Made by a program: the position numbers and the translations under genes. Source: an uncultured Bacteroidota bacterium (GTDB taxonomy: Bacteria; Bacteroidota; Bacteroidia; Flavobacteriales; Flavobacteriaceae). Taken from it: DNA of 64,000 nt. Below, piece after piece: positions 1 to 9,546 of the stretch (position 1 is its first letter; each line of letters opens with the position of its first letter). Location: NCBI GenBank assembly GCA_902544085.1, contig CACCAP010000002.1, forward strand, positions 62,001 through 126,000. Direction: 5' to 3'. The notes beneath the pieces were generated by a model. That model saw only the letters and a list, made by a program, of their open reading frames with translations. It was not told the DNA's origin and ran no database searches.

Positions 1-1
1 C

Positions 2-1237
2 AATGATGTTTGGAAAATAGGGTTTAAATTCAAGGATAAGACCAAGATGAGAGATGATATTTGGTATGAATACGATAATGATCTTTCCAATATGGATGGC
101 GTAAGCTATTTTGACGCTTCTATTCCTGATTATTTAGCTGGAGATATTTATCAAAGTGGATATTTTGTAACCGCAAACACTTTAGGATTGTTATCACTAT
201 CCGGTCCTGAAGATCCGAATTTTGATTCGTATGTTATGGACGAATTTGCTGGAGGAAACTATGATGCTGAAGAACAAATTGCAGCTTTTTATGCCATGAT
301 AGTTGATAAGCTGGGTGATGATGTAACTTTAATTGCGGGTGCAAGATTTGAATCTACATCAATTAATTATACTGGACAAGTATTTGATGAAGAGGAAGAT
401 GAACTTCCCTCAGATATTGGCTCTGTTAGTGGAGGAAATGATTATTATAATATTCTTCCTAATTTAACCCTGCAATGGGATGTTAATGATGAATTAAATT
501 TCAATTTTGCCTTTACTCAATCCATTGCCAGACCATCTTATTATGATCTAGTTCCCTACGAATATTCCAATTCTGACGATCAAGAATTGGCACTAGGAAA
601 TCCTGATTTGAAAGCATCCCTATCAACTAACTTTGACATTATGGGTGAGTGGTATTTTGGTGGTTTAAGTTTGTTGTCTTTTGGATATTTCAGCAAAGAC
701 ATCAAGGATTGGATTTATCAGTATACCACAAACAACTATACTTATGCTGGTGTAAACGGATATGAATTATCACAGCTAAGAAATGGAGAAAAAGCAAGCG
801 TAAGCGGATTTGAGCTTGGTTTTCAAACTAAGTTTTTAAAGAACTTTACTTTTATGGGCAACTACACATCTACTGATTCATCAACAAATAATGTTGAAGG
901 AAGGGATGATGTTCCTTTGACAGGTCAAGTTGATGATATGTATAATTTGTCATTGGCATTTGAAAATAGTAAGTTTTTTGTCAGAGCATCTATGAACTAT
1001 GCAAGTGAAGCACTTGATGAGTTGAGTGGTGATGCCTATGAGGATAGATATTATGATGAGCAAACATTTGTAGATGTTAATGCGAATTATAAAGTTAATG
1101 ACAAACTAAGTATATTTGCGGAAGGCAAAAACCTAACGAATCAACCACTAAGGTACTACCAAGGTATACAGCAAAGAACTATGCAAATTGAGTACTATAA
1201 TTTAAGTTGGACATTAGGTTTGAAATATGACTTTTAA
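2..1237 (+). CDS. TonB-dependent receptor, C-terminal part (5' end outside window)
   Basis: The reading frame is open from base 2, so the gene begins upstream of the window and the internal ATG at 47 is not its start. The visible 411 codons show outer-membrane beta-barrel character: alternating aromatic strands, the motif FTQSIARPSYYDL typical of large Bacteroidota TonB-dependent receptors, and a C-terminal strand ending in F (LGLKYDF). It would import a bound substrate across the outer membrane using TonB-ExbBD energy. The stop TAA shares a base with the ATG of the phytase gene (1237), so the two are almost certainly co-translated. The inferred substrate is phytate or released phosphate/inositol phosphates. 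The plug and signal regions are not visible. Confidence 0.9.
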   Translation, partial: NDVWKIGFKFKDKTKMRDDIWYEYDNDLSNMDGVSYFDASIPDYLAGDIYQSGYFVTANTLGLLSLSGPEDPNFDSYVMDEFAGGNYDAEEQIAAFYAMIVDKLGDDVTLIAGARFESTSINYTGQVFDEEEDELPSDIGSVSGGNDYYNILPNLTLQWDVNDELNFNFAFTQSIARPSYYDLVPYEYSNSDDQELALGNPDLKASLSTNFDIMGEWYFGGLSLLSFGYFSKDIKDWIYQYTTNNYTYAGVNGYELSQLRNGEKASVSGFELGFQTKFLKNFTFMGNYTSTDSSTNNVEGRDDVPLTGQVDDMYNLSLAFENSKFFVRASMNYASEALDELSGDAYEDRYYDEQTFVDVNANYKVNDKLSIFAEGKNLTNQPLRYYQGIQQRTMQIEYYNLSWTLGLKYDF

Positions 1238-2247
1238 TGCATAAAAAAATAATCTCTGTTGCTATTTTCTTTTACAGCGCATTAGTTTTTTCACAAGAGC
1301 CCAATAATTTGGGCTCTTTGTTTTATAAAGAAGTGACGGCTGATATTGAAACTGAACCAGTATTTGTTGCGGACGATGCTGCTGATGATATGTGTGTTCT
1401 TGAAAATAAAACTGACCCAGACAAATCACTCATTATTTCATCCGATAAAAAATATGGAATTATCGTTTATAATTTGGATGGAAAAAAATTATATGACTAT
1501 CCTGTAGGTAGGGTAAATAATGTGGATATTATTGAATCTAAAGGTAGGTTTTATGTTGCAGGAACAAATCGAACAAAGAACAATATTGAAATTTATGAAT
1601 TTGGTATTGACGGGCAATTGCAAAGTACTTTAATTTCTATAAATGTTCAATCTCTTAAAGATGTATACGGAATTACTTTCTATGATGGTAAACAAGAAAA
1701 ATATTTATTTGTTAGTGATAAAAAAGGAAATGTTGAACAATGGAGGATTGAATTAGACAGACCTGACCCAAAAATTTATTTAACAAGAAAATTAAGATTT
1801 TCATCACTAGTTGAAGGAATTGTTTCGGATGAAAAAAACAACGTTGTTTTTATAGGACAAGAAAAAAAGGGCATATGGAAAATAGATCCAATCAATCCTT
1901 ATGTTGAAAAAGAGCTTATCTATAAAAAAAATAAATTCATGCGTCCAGATTTTGAGGGTTTAGCACTAAGGGAAGATGGAAACAATAATGGATATATCAT
2001 TGCATCAGTTCAAGGCTCAAACGGATACTTATTGTTGGACAGATTGGATTATACTCCAAAACTTTTCTTTAGAGTTGTTGATTCTGCTGAAATTGATGGC
2101 ACAACCGAAACGGACGGAATTGAGGTTTCAAACATCAAGACAAAAAAATTTCCTAATGGGTTTTTTATTGCTCAAGATGATGATAATGATGGATTGAATC
2201 AAAATTTTAAAATTGTAGATTGGAATAAAATAAAACTGAATGAATAA
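1237..2247 (+). CDS. Secreted beta-propeller phytase (3-phytase)
   Basis: This 336-aa protein has an N-terminal signal peptide (about residues 1-19, ending VFSQ). It carries the hallmarks of beta-propeller phytases: the acidic DDAADD motif at residues 46-51, a repeated S-DKK-G-x-x-VYNLDG blade pattern, and the late DGIEVSN and FFIAQDDDND segments. In the family these acidic residues bind the calcium ions that hold phytate and carry out hydrolysis. It should act in the periplasm or outside the cell, stepwise releasing phosphate from myo-inositol hexakisphosphate. Its start overlaps the TonB receptor stop by one base and its end overlaps the next gene by 8 bases, so it sits in an operon. Length and motifs fit a full, intact enzyme. 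Confidence 0.9.
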   Translation: MHKKIISVAIFFYSALVFSQEPNNLGSLFYKEVTADIETEPVFVADDAADDMCVLENKTDPDKSLIISSDKKYGIIVYNLDGKKLYDYPVGRVNNVDIIESKGRFYVAGTNRTKNNIEIYEFGIDGQLQSTLISINVQSLKDVYGITFYDGKQEKYLFVSDKKGNVEQWRIELDRPDPKIYLTRKLRFSSLVEGIVSDEKNNVVFIGQEKKGIWKIDPINPYVEKELIYKKNKFMRPDFEGLALREDGNNNGYIIASVQGSNGYLLLDRLDYTPKLFFRVVDSAEIDGTTETDGIEVSNIKTKKFPNGFFIAQDDDNDGLNQNFKIVDWNKIKLNE

Positions 2248-3064
2248 AATAACTCTTTTCATAATTGTTTTAATATCTTCCAATTGTTTTTCTCAAAAGG
2301 TTCAAAAAGATTTCCAATTATCTAAAATATTAGATGAAACATCAGGTCTAGAAATTGTTGACGACTTATTTATTACACAAAATGATTCAGGAAACGATCC
2401 TGTAATATATTATATGGATTTCAAAGGAAAAATTGTCAATCAAAGGAAAATTACTGGTTTTGAAAATAATGATTGGGAAGATTTAGCTGTAGATGATCAA
2501 TTTATTTACATAGCGGATATGGGTAACAATTATGATACAAGAAAAAATTTATCTATCATAAAGATTCCAAAAAAATTAGACTCAAATGATACTTTTGAAA
2601 GTATAAATTTTAAATATCCGGAACAATCAGATTTTAGTTACAAAAGACTCTCAGAGTTTGATGCAGAGGCGTTAATATCCATTGAAAACAATCTGTTAAT
2701 TTTTACAAAAAACAGAGCAAAAAAAATTTCGGACATATATATACTCCCAAAAACTAAGGGCGAATATGATGCAAAAAAAATTGGTTCCCTAAATACAAAA
2801 TCAATTGTTACAGGTGGAGATTTTAATTCTGAACTAAACCTTTTAGCACTTACATCTACAATCAGTTTTGATGAATATTATTTGCTGATAATCAAGAATT
2901 TTTCACTTTCAGTTAAGAATGATTATGAGATTGACATGTATGAAATTCCAATTGGTAAGACTCAGGTTGAGGCAATAAAAATAATTGATGAAAATACATT
3001 TTGGATAACTTCTGAAGATGAGAGCAGCAGCTCAAGCGCTAGACTCATGAAAATTAAACTGTAA
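2240..3064 (+). CDS. Secreted propeller-like protein of unknown function
   Basis: The 274-aa protein has a signal peptide (hydrophobic run then CFSQ at about residues 16-19). It then shows a pattern of short repeated strands with segments such as ETSGLE, NNDWEDLA, YIADMGNN and AEALISIENN. This resembles the secreted beta-propeller/SdiA-regulated-like proteins common in Bacteroidota; I do not recognise a catalytic motif. It overlaps the phytase stop by 8 bases and so probably belongs to the same operon and process, perhaps binding a phosphorylated product or surface ligand (inference). No lipobox is seen, so it is likely periplasmic or secreted. Confidence 0.75.
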   Translation: MNKITLFIIVLISSNCFSQKVQKDFQLSKILDETSGLEIVDDLFITQNDSGNDPVIYYMDFKGKIVNQRKITGFENNDWEDLAVDDQFIYIADMGNNYDTRKNLSIIKIPKKLDSNDTFESINFKYPEQSDFSYKRLSEFDAEALISIENNLLIFTKNRAKKISDIYILPKTKGEYDAKKIGSLNTKSIVTGGDFNSELNLLALTSTISFDEYYLLIIKNFSLSVKNDYEIDMYEIPIGKTQVEAIKIIDENTFWITSEDESSSSSARLMKIKL

Positions 3065-3088
3065 AATTTTATTTATATTGGATAATCA

Positions 3089-4633
3089 ATGAAAAAAATT
3101 TTTCTTTTATTGTCCTTCATATTTATTATTTCTTGCGAAAAGGATCCAATAATCTACACCCTTACAATTCAATCTAATCCTGTTGAAGGAGGTACGTTTT
3201 CTCCTACTTCACCACAAGACTATGAACCTGGAAGTGCTGCTATAATTTCAGCTACTCCCTCAGCTGAGTATGTATTTGATGGATGGACTGGATCAGTTAC
3301 CACATCTGATCAGTCTTTTTCAATGACCATGGACGCAAACAAATCTTTAACAGCAAATTTTATTAAAAAACAATATCCCTTAACGATAACTACTCAGGGA
3401 GAAGGAACAGTATCAGAGAATCTAATAAAAGCTGGTGTTGCTACTGATTACACCAGTGGTTCAATCATTGAGCTAACCGCTAATCCATCTGCTGAGTGGG
3501 TATTTTCTGAGTGGAAGGGAGATCTTACAGGAACAGAAAACCCAAAACAAATTACAATTGATAAACCAAAAACAGTTACAGCAGTTTTTGTAAAGAAACA
3601 GTACACATTAACGATAACTATTGATGGACCGGGAGCAGTTAAGATAAATGGGGGGAATGCGTCAAGTAGCACTACAGAAACACTTTTTGATAGCGGGACA
3701 GTTGTGGAATTAGAGGCTAGTAGCGATTCATGTTCCGGGTTTGAGGAATGGAGTGGAAATAATAATGATAATCAAAAGAATCAAAATCCAATACAAATTA
3801 CAATGGATGCTGATAAAAATATTACGGCAAAATTTAATGAAGCAGCGGCATTTTATTTAGATGATAATGGAGTTACCATAAAAGCAAATGGTAATGATGT
3901 AAGTCCTGGTGATAAATGTTATGTTAATGGTGTAGAATATACTGCTGTAGATAGAGCCACTCTGTTAGATATGGTAAAAAATGGAGATGATGTCAGCAAA
4001 GTAGTAACCTCTTTGATTACAGATATGAGTGATATTTTTAATCCAGGGAGGATTTACAAAATTACTCAAGCGATCTATAAAAATTTCCAAACTTTCAACC
4101 AAGATATAAGCAGTTGGGACACATCCAATGTGACTACAATGAATTCTATGTTTGCAGGCGCTGAAAGTTTCAATCAAGATATTGGTAGTTGGAACACATC
4201 TAATGTGACTAATATGAGTAATATGTTTGGCAACACATCTTTACAAAGTGACCCTGTTGACCCCCCTTTTTTTGACCCACGTTTGGCTAGAGCTTTCAAC
4301 CAAGATATAAGCAGTTGGGACACATCTAAAGTTACTAATATGAGTAATATGTTTGTAAACGCTAAAAGTTTCAACCAAGATATTGGTAGTTGGGACACAT
4401 CTAATGTCACTGATATGAGTGCTATGTTTTACAACGCCACATCATTCAACCAAGACATAGGCAGTTGGAACACATCCAATGTGACTACAATGTATTCTAT
4501 GTTTTACAACGCCTCACCATTCAATCAAGATTTATCGAGTTGGTGCGTTTCAAATGTAACTAATTATAAAAATTTTAGTAATGGCTCAAATTTATCAAAT
4601 GCTAACATGCCGAAATGGGGAACTTGTCCATAA
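3089..4633 (+). CDS. Surface lipoprotein with InlB-type and BspA-like (DUF285) repeats
   Basis: This 514-aa protein has a lipoprotein signal (MKKIFLLLS...IISCEKD, lipidated C at residue 16). Residues about 20-250 hold three divergent InlB/Listeria-Bacteroides type repeats, each built like LTI..G.G.V...G....G..V.L.A.....F..W.G......I.MD...T.A.F. Residues about 335-510 hold six copies of a 25-residue BspA-like repeat of the form [20 protein letters not shown]. The second copy carries a non-repeat insert (containing [10 protein letters not shown]), and the last copy is degenerate and contains a Cys. Such repeats occur in surface proteins used for adhesion. The gene lies 24 bases after the phytase operon and may be read from the same transcript. 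Confidence 0.8.
   Translation: MKKIFLLLSFIFIISCEKDPIIYTLTIQSNPVEGGTFSPTSPQDYEPGSAAIISATPSAEYVFDGWTGSVTTSDQSFSMTMDANKSLTANFIKKQYPLTITTQGEGTVSENLIKAGVATDYTSGSIIELTANPSAEWVFSEWKGDLTGTENPKQITIDKPKTVTAVFVKKQYTLTITIDGPGAVKINGGNASSSTTETLFDSGTVVELEASSDSCSGFEEWSGNNNDNQKNQNPIQITMDADKNITAKFNEAAAFYLDDNGVTIKANGNDVSPGDKCYVNGVEYTAVDRATLLDMVKNGDDVSKVVTSLITDMSDIFNPGRIYKITQAIYKNFQTFNQDISSWDTSNVTTMNSMFAGAESFNQDIGSWNTSNVTNMSNMFGNTSLQSDPVDPPFFDPRLARAFNQDISSWDTSKVTNMSNMFVNAKSFNQDIGSWDTSNVTDMSAMFYNATSFNQDIGSWNTSNVTTMYSMFYNASPFNQDLSSWCVSNVTNYKNFSNGSNLSNANMPKWGTCP
4094..4590 (+). repeat. 75-bp coding tandem repeats (BspA-like)
   Basis: Six imperfect copies of a 75-base unit encode the FNQDIxSWxTSNVT repeats of the lipoprotein. 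The second and third copies are separated by a non-repeated insert around 4225-4295. The antisense shadow reading frames in this area are products of the repeat and not genes. Confidence 0.85.
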
Positions 4634-4725
4634 ACCATTTAATTTTTAGTTTATTAAATAATTATTGACCCAAAAACCTTCATTTTTTCATCTTTCCTGT
4701 TTCTAAAAATATTTAAATTGCATCA

Positions 4726-6045
4726 ATGAAATGGGAAGACCTACTATCTCTTAAAAGACATGGCGACAATGTCAAAAGATTAAGGGCTGAACAGGATGAT
4801 ACAAGAGTTGGGTTTGATGTTGATTATGATAGAATCATTTTTTCTTCCTTTTTTAGAAGCTTACAAGACAAAACACAAGTAGTACCATTTTCTAAAACAA
4901 GTTTCGTTCACACTCGCCTAACTCATAGTCTCGAAGTTTCTGTTGTTGGTAGAAGTTTAGGCAGGATTATCGGCAAACACATATTAAATAAATATCCCCA
5001 ACTAGATCATATCCACAAATTCCAGATTAATGATTTTGGAAGCATCGTAGCTGCTGCATGTTTGGCTCACGATATAGGCAACCCACCATTCGGTCATAGC
5101 GGTGAATCCTCTATTGGCGATTTTTTTAAAATTGGAGATGGAAAAAAATACAAAGATTTACTGACAGACATTCAGTATAATGATCTGTGTAAGTTTGAAG
5201 GAAATGCAAATGGGTTTAAAATATTGACAGAATCAAAAATAGGTTCACCAGGTGGTTTGAGATTAAGTTATGCAACACTTGGAGCTTTTACAAAATACCC
5301 AAAACTTTCCCTGCCCGATGATAAAACAGGAAACATTAAGGACAAAAAATATGGGTTCTTTTCAAATCAAGCGAAATTCTTCGATGATGTTGCTAGTGAA
5401 TTGGGATTGAAAATATCAGAGTCAAATTACATGAGACACCCTTTGGCATTTTTGGTCGAAGCTGCTGATGATATTTGTTACACCTTAATTGACTTTGAGG
5501 ATGGAATAAATTTAGGATGGATTCCAGAAGAATATGCTTTGGAATTTTTGGTAAAACTCGTTGCAGAGTCTATCGATAAGGAAAAATACAACAAGATGAA
5601 TTTAAAGTCACAAAGAGTTTCTTACTTACGAGCTTTAGCCATCAATACACTTATCAAAGAAGCTGTCCAAATTTTTGTTGAAAACGAAGAAGAAATTTTA
5701 GATGGAAATTTTGAATCTTCACTATTATCAAAAAGCAAGTTTAAATCACAAATGAAAAGCATAATTGAAGTTAGTGTTGAAAAAGTATACAAGTCTTCTG
5801 AGGTCATTGAAAAAGAACTCACGGGCTACAAGGTTTTAAATTTTCTTTTAAAAACCTTCACAAATTCTGTCATGAACTGGAGAGATGACAATCTGAACGC
5901 TTTTGATGAACTTGCTCTTGAGTGCATTCCAAAAGATTATTTAAATAAAGATGTGGATGTATACACCAACCTTTTAGATGTTAGTTGTTTTATTGCAAGT
6001 CTAACGGATGGTCTTGCATTGGAATGGTATGAAAAACTGAGTTGA
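4726..6045 (+). CDS. dgt: dNTP triphosphohydrolase (dGTPase family)
   Basis: The 439-aa protein is a full-length HD-superfamily deoxyguanosine-triphosphate triphosphohydrolase, cutting dGTP to deoxyguanosine and tripolyphosphate in the cytosol. Visible motifs are RLTHS (His67), the HD pair in AHDIGNPPFGH (His115, Asp116, with His124), FEGNANGF in the middle, and AADDICYT later, which supplies the final metal ligand. The start MKWEDLL matches family N-termini. Its TGA shares a base with the ATG of the tadA gene, so the two form an operon. The upstream 92-base gap has no convincing -7/-33 promoter pair. Confidence 0.92.
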   Translation: MKWEDLLSLKRHGDNVKRLRAEQDDTRVGFDVDYDRIIFSSFFRSLQDKTQVVPFSKTSFVHTRLTHSLEVSVVGRSLGRIIGKHILNKYPQLDHIHKFQINDFGSIVAAACLAHDIGNPPFGHSGESSIGDFFKIGDGKKYKDLLTDIQYNDLCKFEGNANGFKILTESKIGSPGGLRLSYATLGAFTKYPKLSLPDDKTGNIKDKKYGFFSNQAKFFDDVASELGLKISESNYMRHPLAFLVEAADDICYTLIDFEDGINLGWIPEEYALEFLVKLVAESIDKEKYNKMNLKSQRVSYLRALAINTLIKEAVQIFVENEEEILDGNFESSLLSKSKFKSQMKSIIEVSVEKVYKSSEVIEKELTGYKVLNFLLKTFTNSVMNWRDDNLNAFDELALECIPKDYLNKDVDVYTNLLDVSCFIASLTDGLALEWYEKLS

Positions 6046-6497
6046 TGGATCAAAAAGAAAAAGATATTTTTTTTATGAAAAAGGCAATTCAGGAAGCAAA
6101 ATTTGCCTTTGAAAAAAATGAAGTTCCCGTTGGAGCAGTCATTGTGGCTCAAGAAAATATCATTGCCAGAGCTCATAATTTAACAGAACTTTTAAATGAT
6201 GTAACTGCGCACGCGGAGATGCAAGCAATTACATCAGCCTCAAGTTATTTGGGTGGTAAATATTTAAAAGAGTGTACAATTTATGTCACATTAGAGCCGT
6301 GTCAAATGTGTGCTGGAGCGCTTGCTTGGGCTCAAATTGGTAGAATTGTTTTTGGTGCAAGTGACCCCCACAGAGGATATAGAAAACTAAACACAAAACT
6401 ACATCCAAAAACAAAAGTTTCAGGCGGCATACTTTCAAAAGAATGTAAATTGCTGATAGATGCTTTTTTCATAAAGCAAAGAAAACTCAAGTCTTAG
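6045..6497 (+). CDS. tadA: tRNA-specific adenosine deaminase
   Basis: This 150-aa zinc deaminase converts the wobble adenosine (A34) of tRNA-Arg(ACG) to inosine. The zinc and catalytic residues are clear: HAE (His56, catalytic Glu58) and PCQMC (Cys86, Cys89). The ATG at 6045, inside the preceding stop (TGATG), is preferred over the in-frame TTG three bases earlier. It ends convergently, overlapping the last 4 bases of a small minus-strand gene. Length and motif spacing are normal for TadA. Confidence 0.93.
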   Translation: MDQKEKDIFFMKKAIQEAKFAFEKNEVPVGAVIVAQENIIARAHNLTELLNDVTAHAEMQAITSASSYLGGKYLKECTIYVTLEPCQMCAGALAWAQIGRIVFGASDPHRGYRKLNTKLHPKTKVSGGILSKECKLLIDAFFIKQRKLKS

Positions 6498-6700
6498 TCC
6501 TTATATATATAGTCTTCAATATTTTTATTTCTGTATCTGTAGTATAGAAAAAGCGGTAAAAAAATGAAGCAAAAAATCAAAACCCCAGCTCCAACGATTT
6601 TCTCACCACTCCCATAAACTTGGTTGTTTAGGTAAATACCATAGAATATCATCGATAGATTGGCAATGAAAATTATGTAAAGGATTATTTTGTAGAGCAA
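6494..6700 (-). CDS. Small membrane protein, two TM helices
   Basis: A 68-aa hypothetical with two hydrophobic segments (about residues 3-24 and 36-54) and a charged tail rich in R, N, K and D. It begins with a TTG one base after the aspS stop, so translation is probably coupled to aspS. No catalytic motif is present and I do not recognise a family. Its 3' end overlaps tadA by 4 bases. The tight position behind aspS is the main support that it is real. Confidence 0.6.
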   Translation of the reverse strand: MLYKIILYIIFIANLSMIFYGIYLNNQVYGSGEKIVGAGVLIFCFIFLPLFLYYRYRNKNIEDYIYKD

Positions 6701-6701
6701 T

Positions 6702-8438
6702 TTATTTCAACTTTATGTTAAGTTCATCGAGTTGATTATTATCAATTGGAGAAGGACTATCAATCATTACATCTCTTCCGCTATTATTTTTTGGAAAAGC
6801 TATATAATCTCGTATTGAATTATCACCATTCATCACTGCAACAAGTCTGTCGAGACCCAATGCTATACCACCATGGGGAGGAGCTCCATATTCAAATGCA
6901 TTCATTAAAAATCCAAACTGCTCTTTAGCTTCCTTTTCACTAAATCCTAATATTGAAAAAATTTGATTTTGTAAATCTTTGTTGTGAATCCTAATAGATC
7001 CACCACCAATTTCATTTCCATTAATAACTAGGTCATAAGCATCTGCAACGACATTAGAAGCTTCTTTAATCTCGTTCATGTTTTTGTCTTTTGGCGAGGT
7101 AAATGGATGATGAATGGAATGATATTTCTTATCGTCTTCATCCCAATCAAAAAGCGGGAAGTCATTTACCCATAGAGGACAGAATTTTTTTGGATCGATT
7201 AATTTTAAATCGTCCGCAATTTTTAATCTAAGCTGTCCAAGCTGAGTCAAAGATTTCATTTTATTTCCAGAAATTAAAAATGTAGTGGAGTCTTCTGAAA
7301 AATTTCCAACAATCTTTAAAAGGTCATCGTGATTGTAAAACTTATCGATTGAGGATTTAAAACTACGATCATTATTGTGCTTGATCCATATTAATCCTTT
7401 TGCACCAATTTGAGGTTGTTTAACCCAATCCGTGTATTGATCGATTTGTTTTCTGGATAGGGGTTCAGCCGAATTAACTGTAATCCCGCAAACATATTCA
7501 CTATCATCCAATATTTTAAAACCTTTTCCTTTGCTGCTTTTAGTACAATCAAAAATTTTCATATCAAACCTCTTGTCCGGCTTATCAGAACCATAATTTT
7601 CCATTGCTTCCCAATATGAAATTTTGGGGAAGTTATCCAACTCTACACCAATGCATTTTTTGAAAATATTTTTAATTAGATTTTCAAACACCAGTAGAAC
7701 ATCATCTTGATTAACAAAAGACATTTCACAATCGATTTGAGTAAATTCAGGCTGGCGATCTGATCTCAAATCTTCATCTCTAAAACATTTAACCACCTGG
7801 CAGTACTTATCAATTCCACCAACCATTAAAAGTTGTTTGAATGTTTGAGGAGATTGAGGCAGAGCATAAAATTCACCTTTGTTTATCCTGGACGGAACAA
7901 CAAAATCTCGCGCTCCCTCAGGTGTGGATTTGATTAAATAAGGTGTTTCAACATCAATAAATCCCAACTCATTCAAATATTTCCTTATCTCTAGTGTAAC
8001 AGAATTTCTAAAGATTAAATTATTTTTAATGGCGTTTCTTCTAATATCTAGATATCGATATTTCATTCTTAGTTCATCACCACCATCAGTATTCTCATCC
8101 AAAGTAAATGGAGGTACTTTGGATTTGTTGAGTATTTCAATTTCTTGCAACGTGATTTCAATATCCCCAGTTCCAATGTTAGGATTCTTGGACTCTCTTT
8201 CTTTGACTGATCCCGTTACTGAAACCACATACTCTCTTCCAACTTTTTTAACTTGTTCAACAATGCTTTTCGATGATTCATTTGTGTCTACAATTATTTG
8301 AGTAATTCCATATCTATCCCTTAAATCAATCCATATCAACGAGCCCTTGTCCCTTATTTTATGAATCCAACCAGAAAGTTTAACTTCTTGTCCGACATGT
8401 TTAATTCGGAGTTCTCCACAATTGTGACTTCTATACAT
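6702..8438 (-). CDS. aspS: Aspartyl-tRNA synthetase
   Basis: The 578-aa class II synthetase charges tRNA-Asp with aspartate. An N-terminal OB-fold anticodon-binding domain (VKLSGWIHKIRDKG...WIDLRDRYG) is followed by class II motif 1 (FIDVETPYLIKSTPEGARDF), motif 2 (CFRDEDLRSDRQPEFTQID) and motif 3 (GIALGLDRLV). The GAD insertion domain lies between motifs 2 and 3. The length is a little short of the usual 580-590 aa but the protein is complete. A -7-like element (TATTTG) is visible upstream, but no good -33 element. Confidence 0.95.
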   Translation of the reverse strand: MYRSHNCGELRIKHVGQEVKLSGWIHKIRDKGSLIWIDLRDRYGITQIIVDTNESSKSIVEQVKKVGREYVVSVTGSVKERESKNPNIGTGDIEITLQEIEILNKSKVPPFTLDENTDGGDELRMKYRYLDIRRNAIKNNLIFRNSVTLEIRKYLNELGFIDVETPYLIKSTPEGARDFVVPSRINKGEFYALPQSPQTFKQLLMVGGIDKYCQVVKCFRDEDLRSDRQPEFTQIDCEMSFVNQDDVLLVFENLIKNIFKKCIGVELDNFPKISYWEAMENYGSDKPDKRFDMKIFDCTKSSKGKGFKILDDSEYVCGITVNSAEPLSRKQIDQYTDWVKQPQIGAKGLIWIKHNNDRSFKSSIDKFYNHDDLLKIVGNFSEDSTTFLISGNKMKSLTQLGQLRLKIADDLKLIDPKKFCPLWVNDFPLFDWDEDDKKYHSIHHPFTSPKDKNMNEIKEASNVVADAYDLVINGNEIGGGSIRIHNKDLQNQIFSILGFSEKEAKEQFGFLMNAFEYGAPPHGGIALGLDRLVAVMNGDNSIRDYIAFPKNNSGRDVMIDSPSPIDNNQLDELNIKLK

Positions 8439-8520
8439 TGATACAAATATCTAATAAATAAATTAAATAATTGTTCGGATTTTAATCTATACCATTAATG
8501 ATGTATTTTTGGTTTGACTA

Positions 8521-9489
8521 ATGATAAAATTCAAATCTCAGATAGAGTTGATAGAAAATGAAATTGATAAATACATCAACTCTTTAAAAGAAAATTCTTT
8601 ATACGATTCAGTAAAGTATTTTTTAAAACTACCGTCAAAAAGAGTCAGACCTTTGTTCACGCTTTTAACCAATTCATTGTATAATAGTGATCATTCATTT
8701 GCAATTCCTGCAGCGCTTTCAAACGAAATGTTTCATAATTTCACTTTGCTTCATGATGATATCATGGATTCATCAAAGAAAAGAAGAGGTTTTGAAACCG
8801 TGCACGAAAAGTGGAATGTCAATCAAGCAATACTTTCTGGAGATTCAATGTTGATAATGGCTACAGAATTTCTTGATTTTTATGATTCAAAAATCCAAAA
8901 AGAACTATTAAAACTTTTTAACTCCACAGCTTTGGAGGTATGCGAAGGTCAGCAACTTGATATTGAATTTGAAAAAAAGACAGATATTGATTTTGACGAT
9001 TACATAGAAATGATCACCAAAAAAACTTCAGTTTTAATCGCATCCTCAATAAAGATGGGAGGAATTATCAATCAACTTGATTCAGGAGAGTTAGATATTT
9101 TGTATGATATCGGCTTAAATCTTGGAATTGCTTTTCAAATTCAGGACGATTATTTAGATCTTTTTGGAGATGAAAAAATAATTGGAAAAAAAGTTGGTCA
9201 GGATGTGGTCAACAATAAAAAAACAGCACTTCATCACTTGTTTGTGAATACCGCATCAGACGCACAATTAAGTAAATACTATGATTACATTAACATCAGT
9301 GATGATAATGAAAAAATTGAAAAAATCAAGTCTTTATTTATTAGAAGTGATGTTGAGAAATCTCTTAAAAAATTAGTTCAGGAATACTCAAATAATGCAA
9401 CTTCTGCTATTGAATCTTTAAATCCAAAATTTTCTAAAACCTCCGACTTAATATTGCTCAGTGAGTTTTTATTAAAAAGAAATTATTAG
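8521..9489 (+). CDS. Polyprenyl (trans-isoprenyl) diphosphate synthase
   Basis: This 322-aa enzyme adds isopentenyl units to an allylic diphosphate in trans, making quinone side chains or carotenoid precursors. The first Asp-rich motif is HDDIMD (Asp79, Asp80, Asp83) and the second is FQIQDDYLDLFGD (Asp209, Asp210, Asp213). PSKRVRP near the N-terminus binds IPP diphosphate. The product length cannot be read confidently from sequence, although this short-chain/GGPP-type class is common in flavobacteria. A TATTTTTG element lies at 8504-8511, but too near the ATG and without a matching TTG, so I do not call it a promoter. Confidence 0.88.
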   Translation: MIKFKSQIELIENEIDKYINSLKENSLYDSVKYFLKLPSKRVRPLFTLLTNSLYNSDHSFAIPAALSNEMFHNFTLLHDDIMDSSKKRRGFETVHEKWNVNQAILSGDSMLIMATEFLDFYDSKIQKELLKLFNSTALEVCEGQQLDIEFEKKTDIDFDDYIEMITKKTSVLIASSIKMGGIINQLDSGELDILYDIGLNLGIAFQIQDDYLDLFGDEKIIGKKVGQDVVNNKKTALHHLFVNTASDAQLSKYYDYINISDDNEKIEKIKSLFIRSDVEKSLKKLVQEYSNNATSAIESLNPKFSKTSDLILLSEFLLKRNY

Positions 9490-9511
9490 TTGTTATATTT
9501 GCTGAGTGAGC

Positions 9512-9534
9512 GAAAGAAAACCTAGTTTTCTTTC
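9512..9534. repeat. Perfect 10-bp inverted repeat before ZIP gene
   Basis: Arms 9512-9521 (GAAAGAAAAC) and 9525-9534 (GTTTTCTTTC) are exact reverse complements around a CTA loop. It lies between a -7-like TATATTTG (9494-9501) and the TTG start of the ZIP transporter at 9547. It could end the upstream gene, act as a 5'-UTR hairpin, or be an operator. The GC content is low for a terminator. Confidence 0.6.
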
Positions 9535-9546
9535 AAATTTTATCAA

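Noticed and set aside
47..61. ATG at 47 as start of the TonB receptor gene
   Set aside because: The frame is open to the window edge, and the visible part begins inside the barrel; the true start lies upstream.
4174..4410. Antisense reading frame across the repeat region
   Set aside because: It mirrors the 75-bp repeats on the other strand and has no independent start or signal.
8504..8511. TATTTTTG before the polyprenyl synthase gene as a promoter
   Set aside because: No TTG element at the proper distance and it lies only 9 bases from the ATG.
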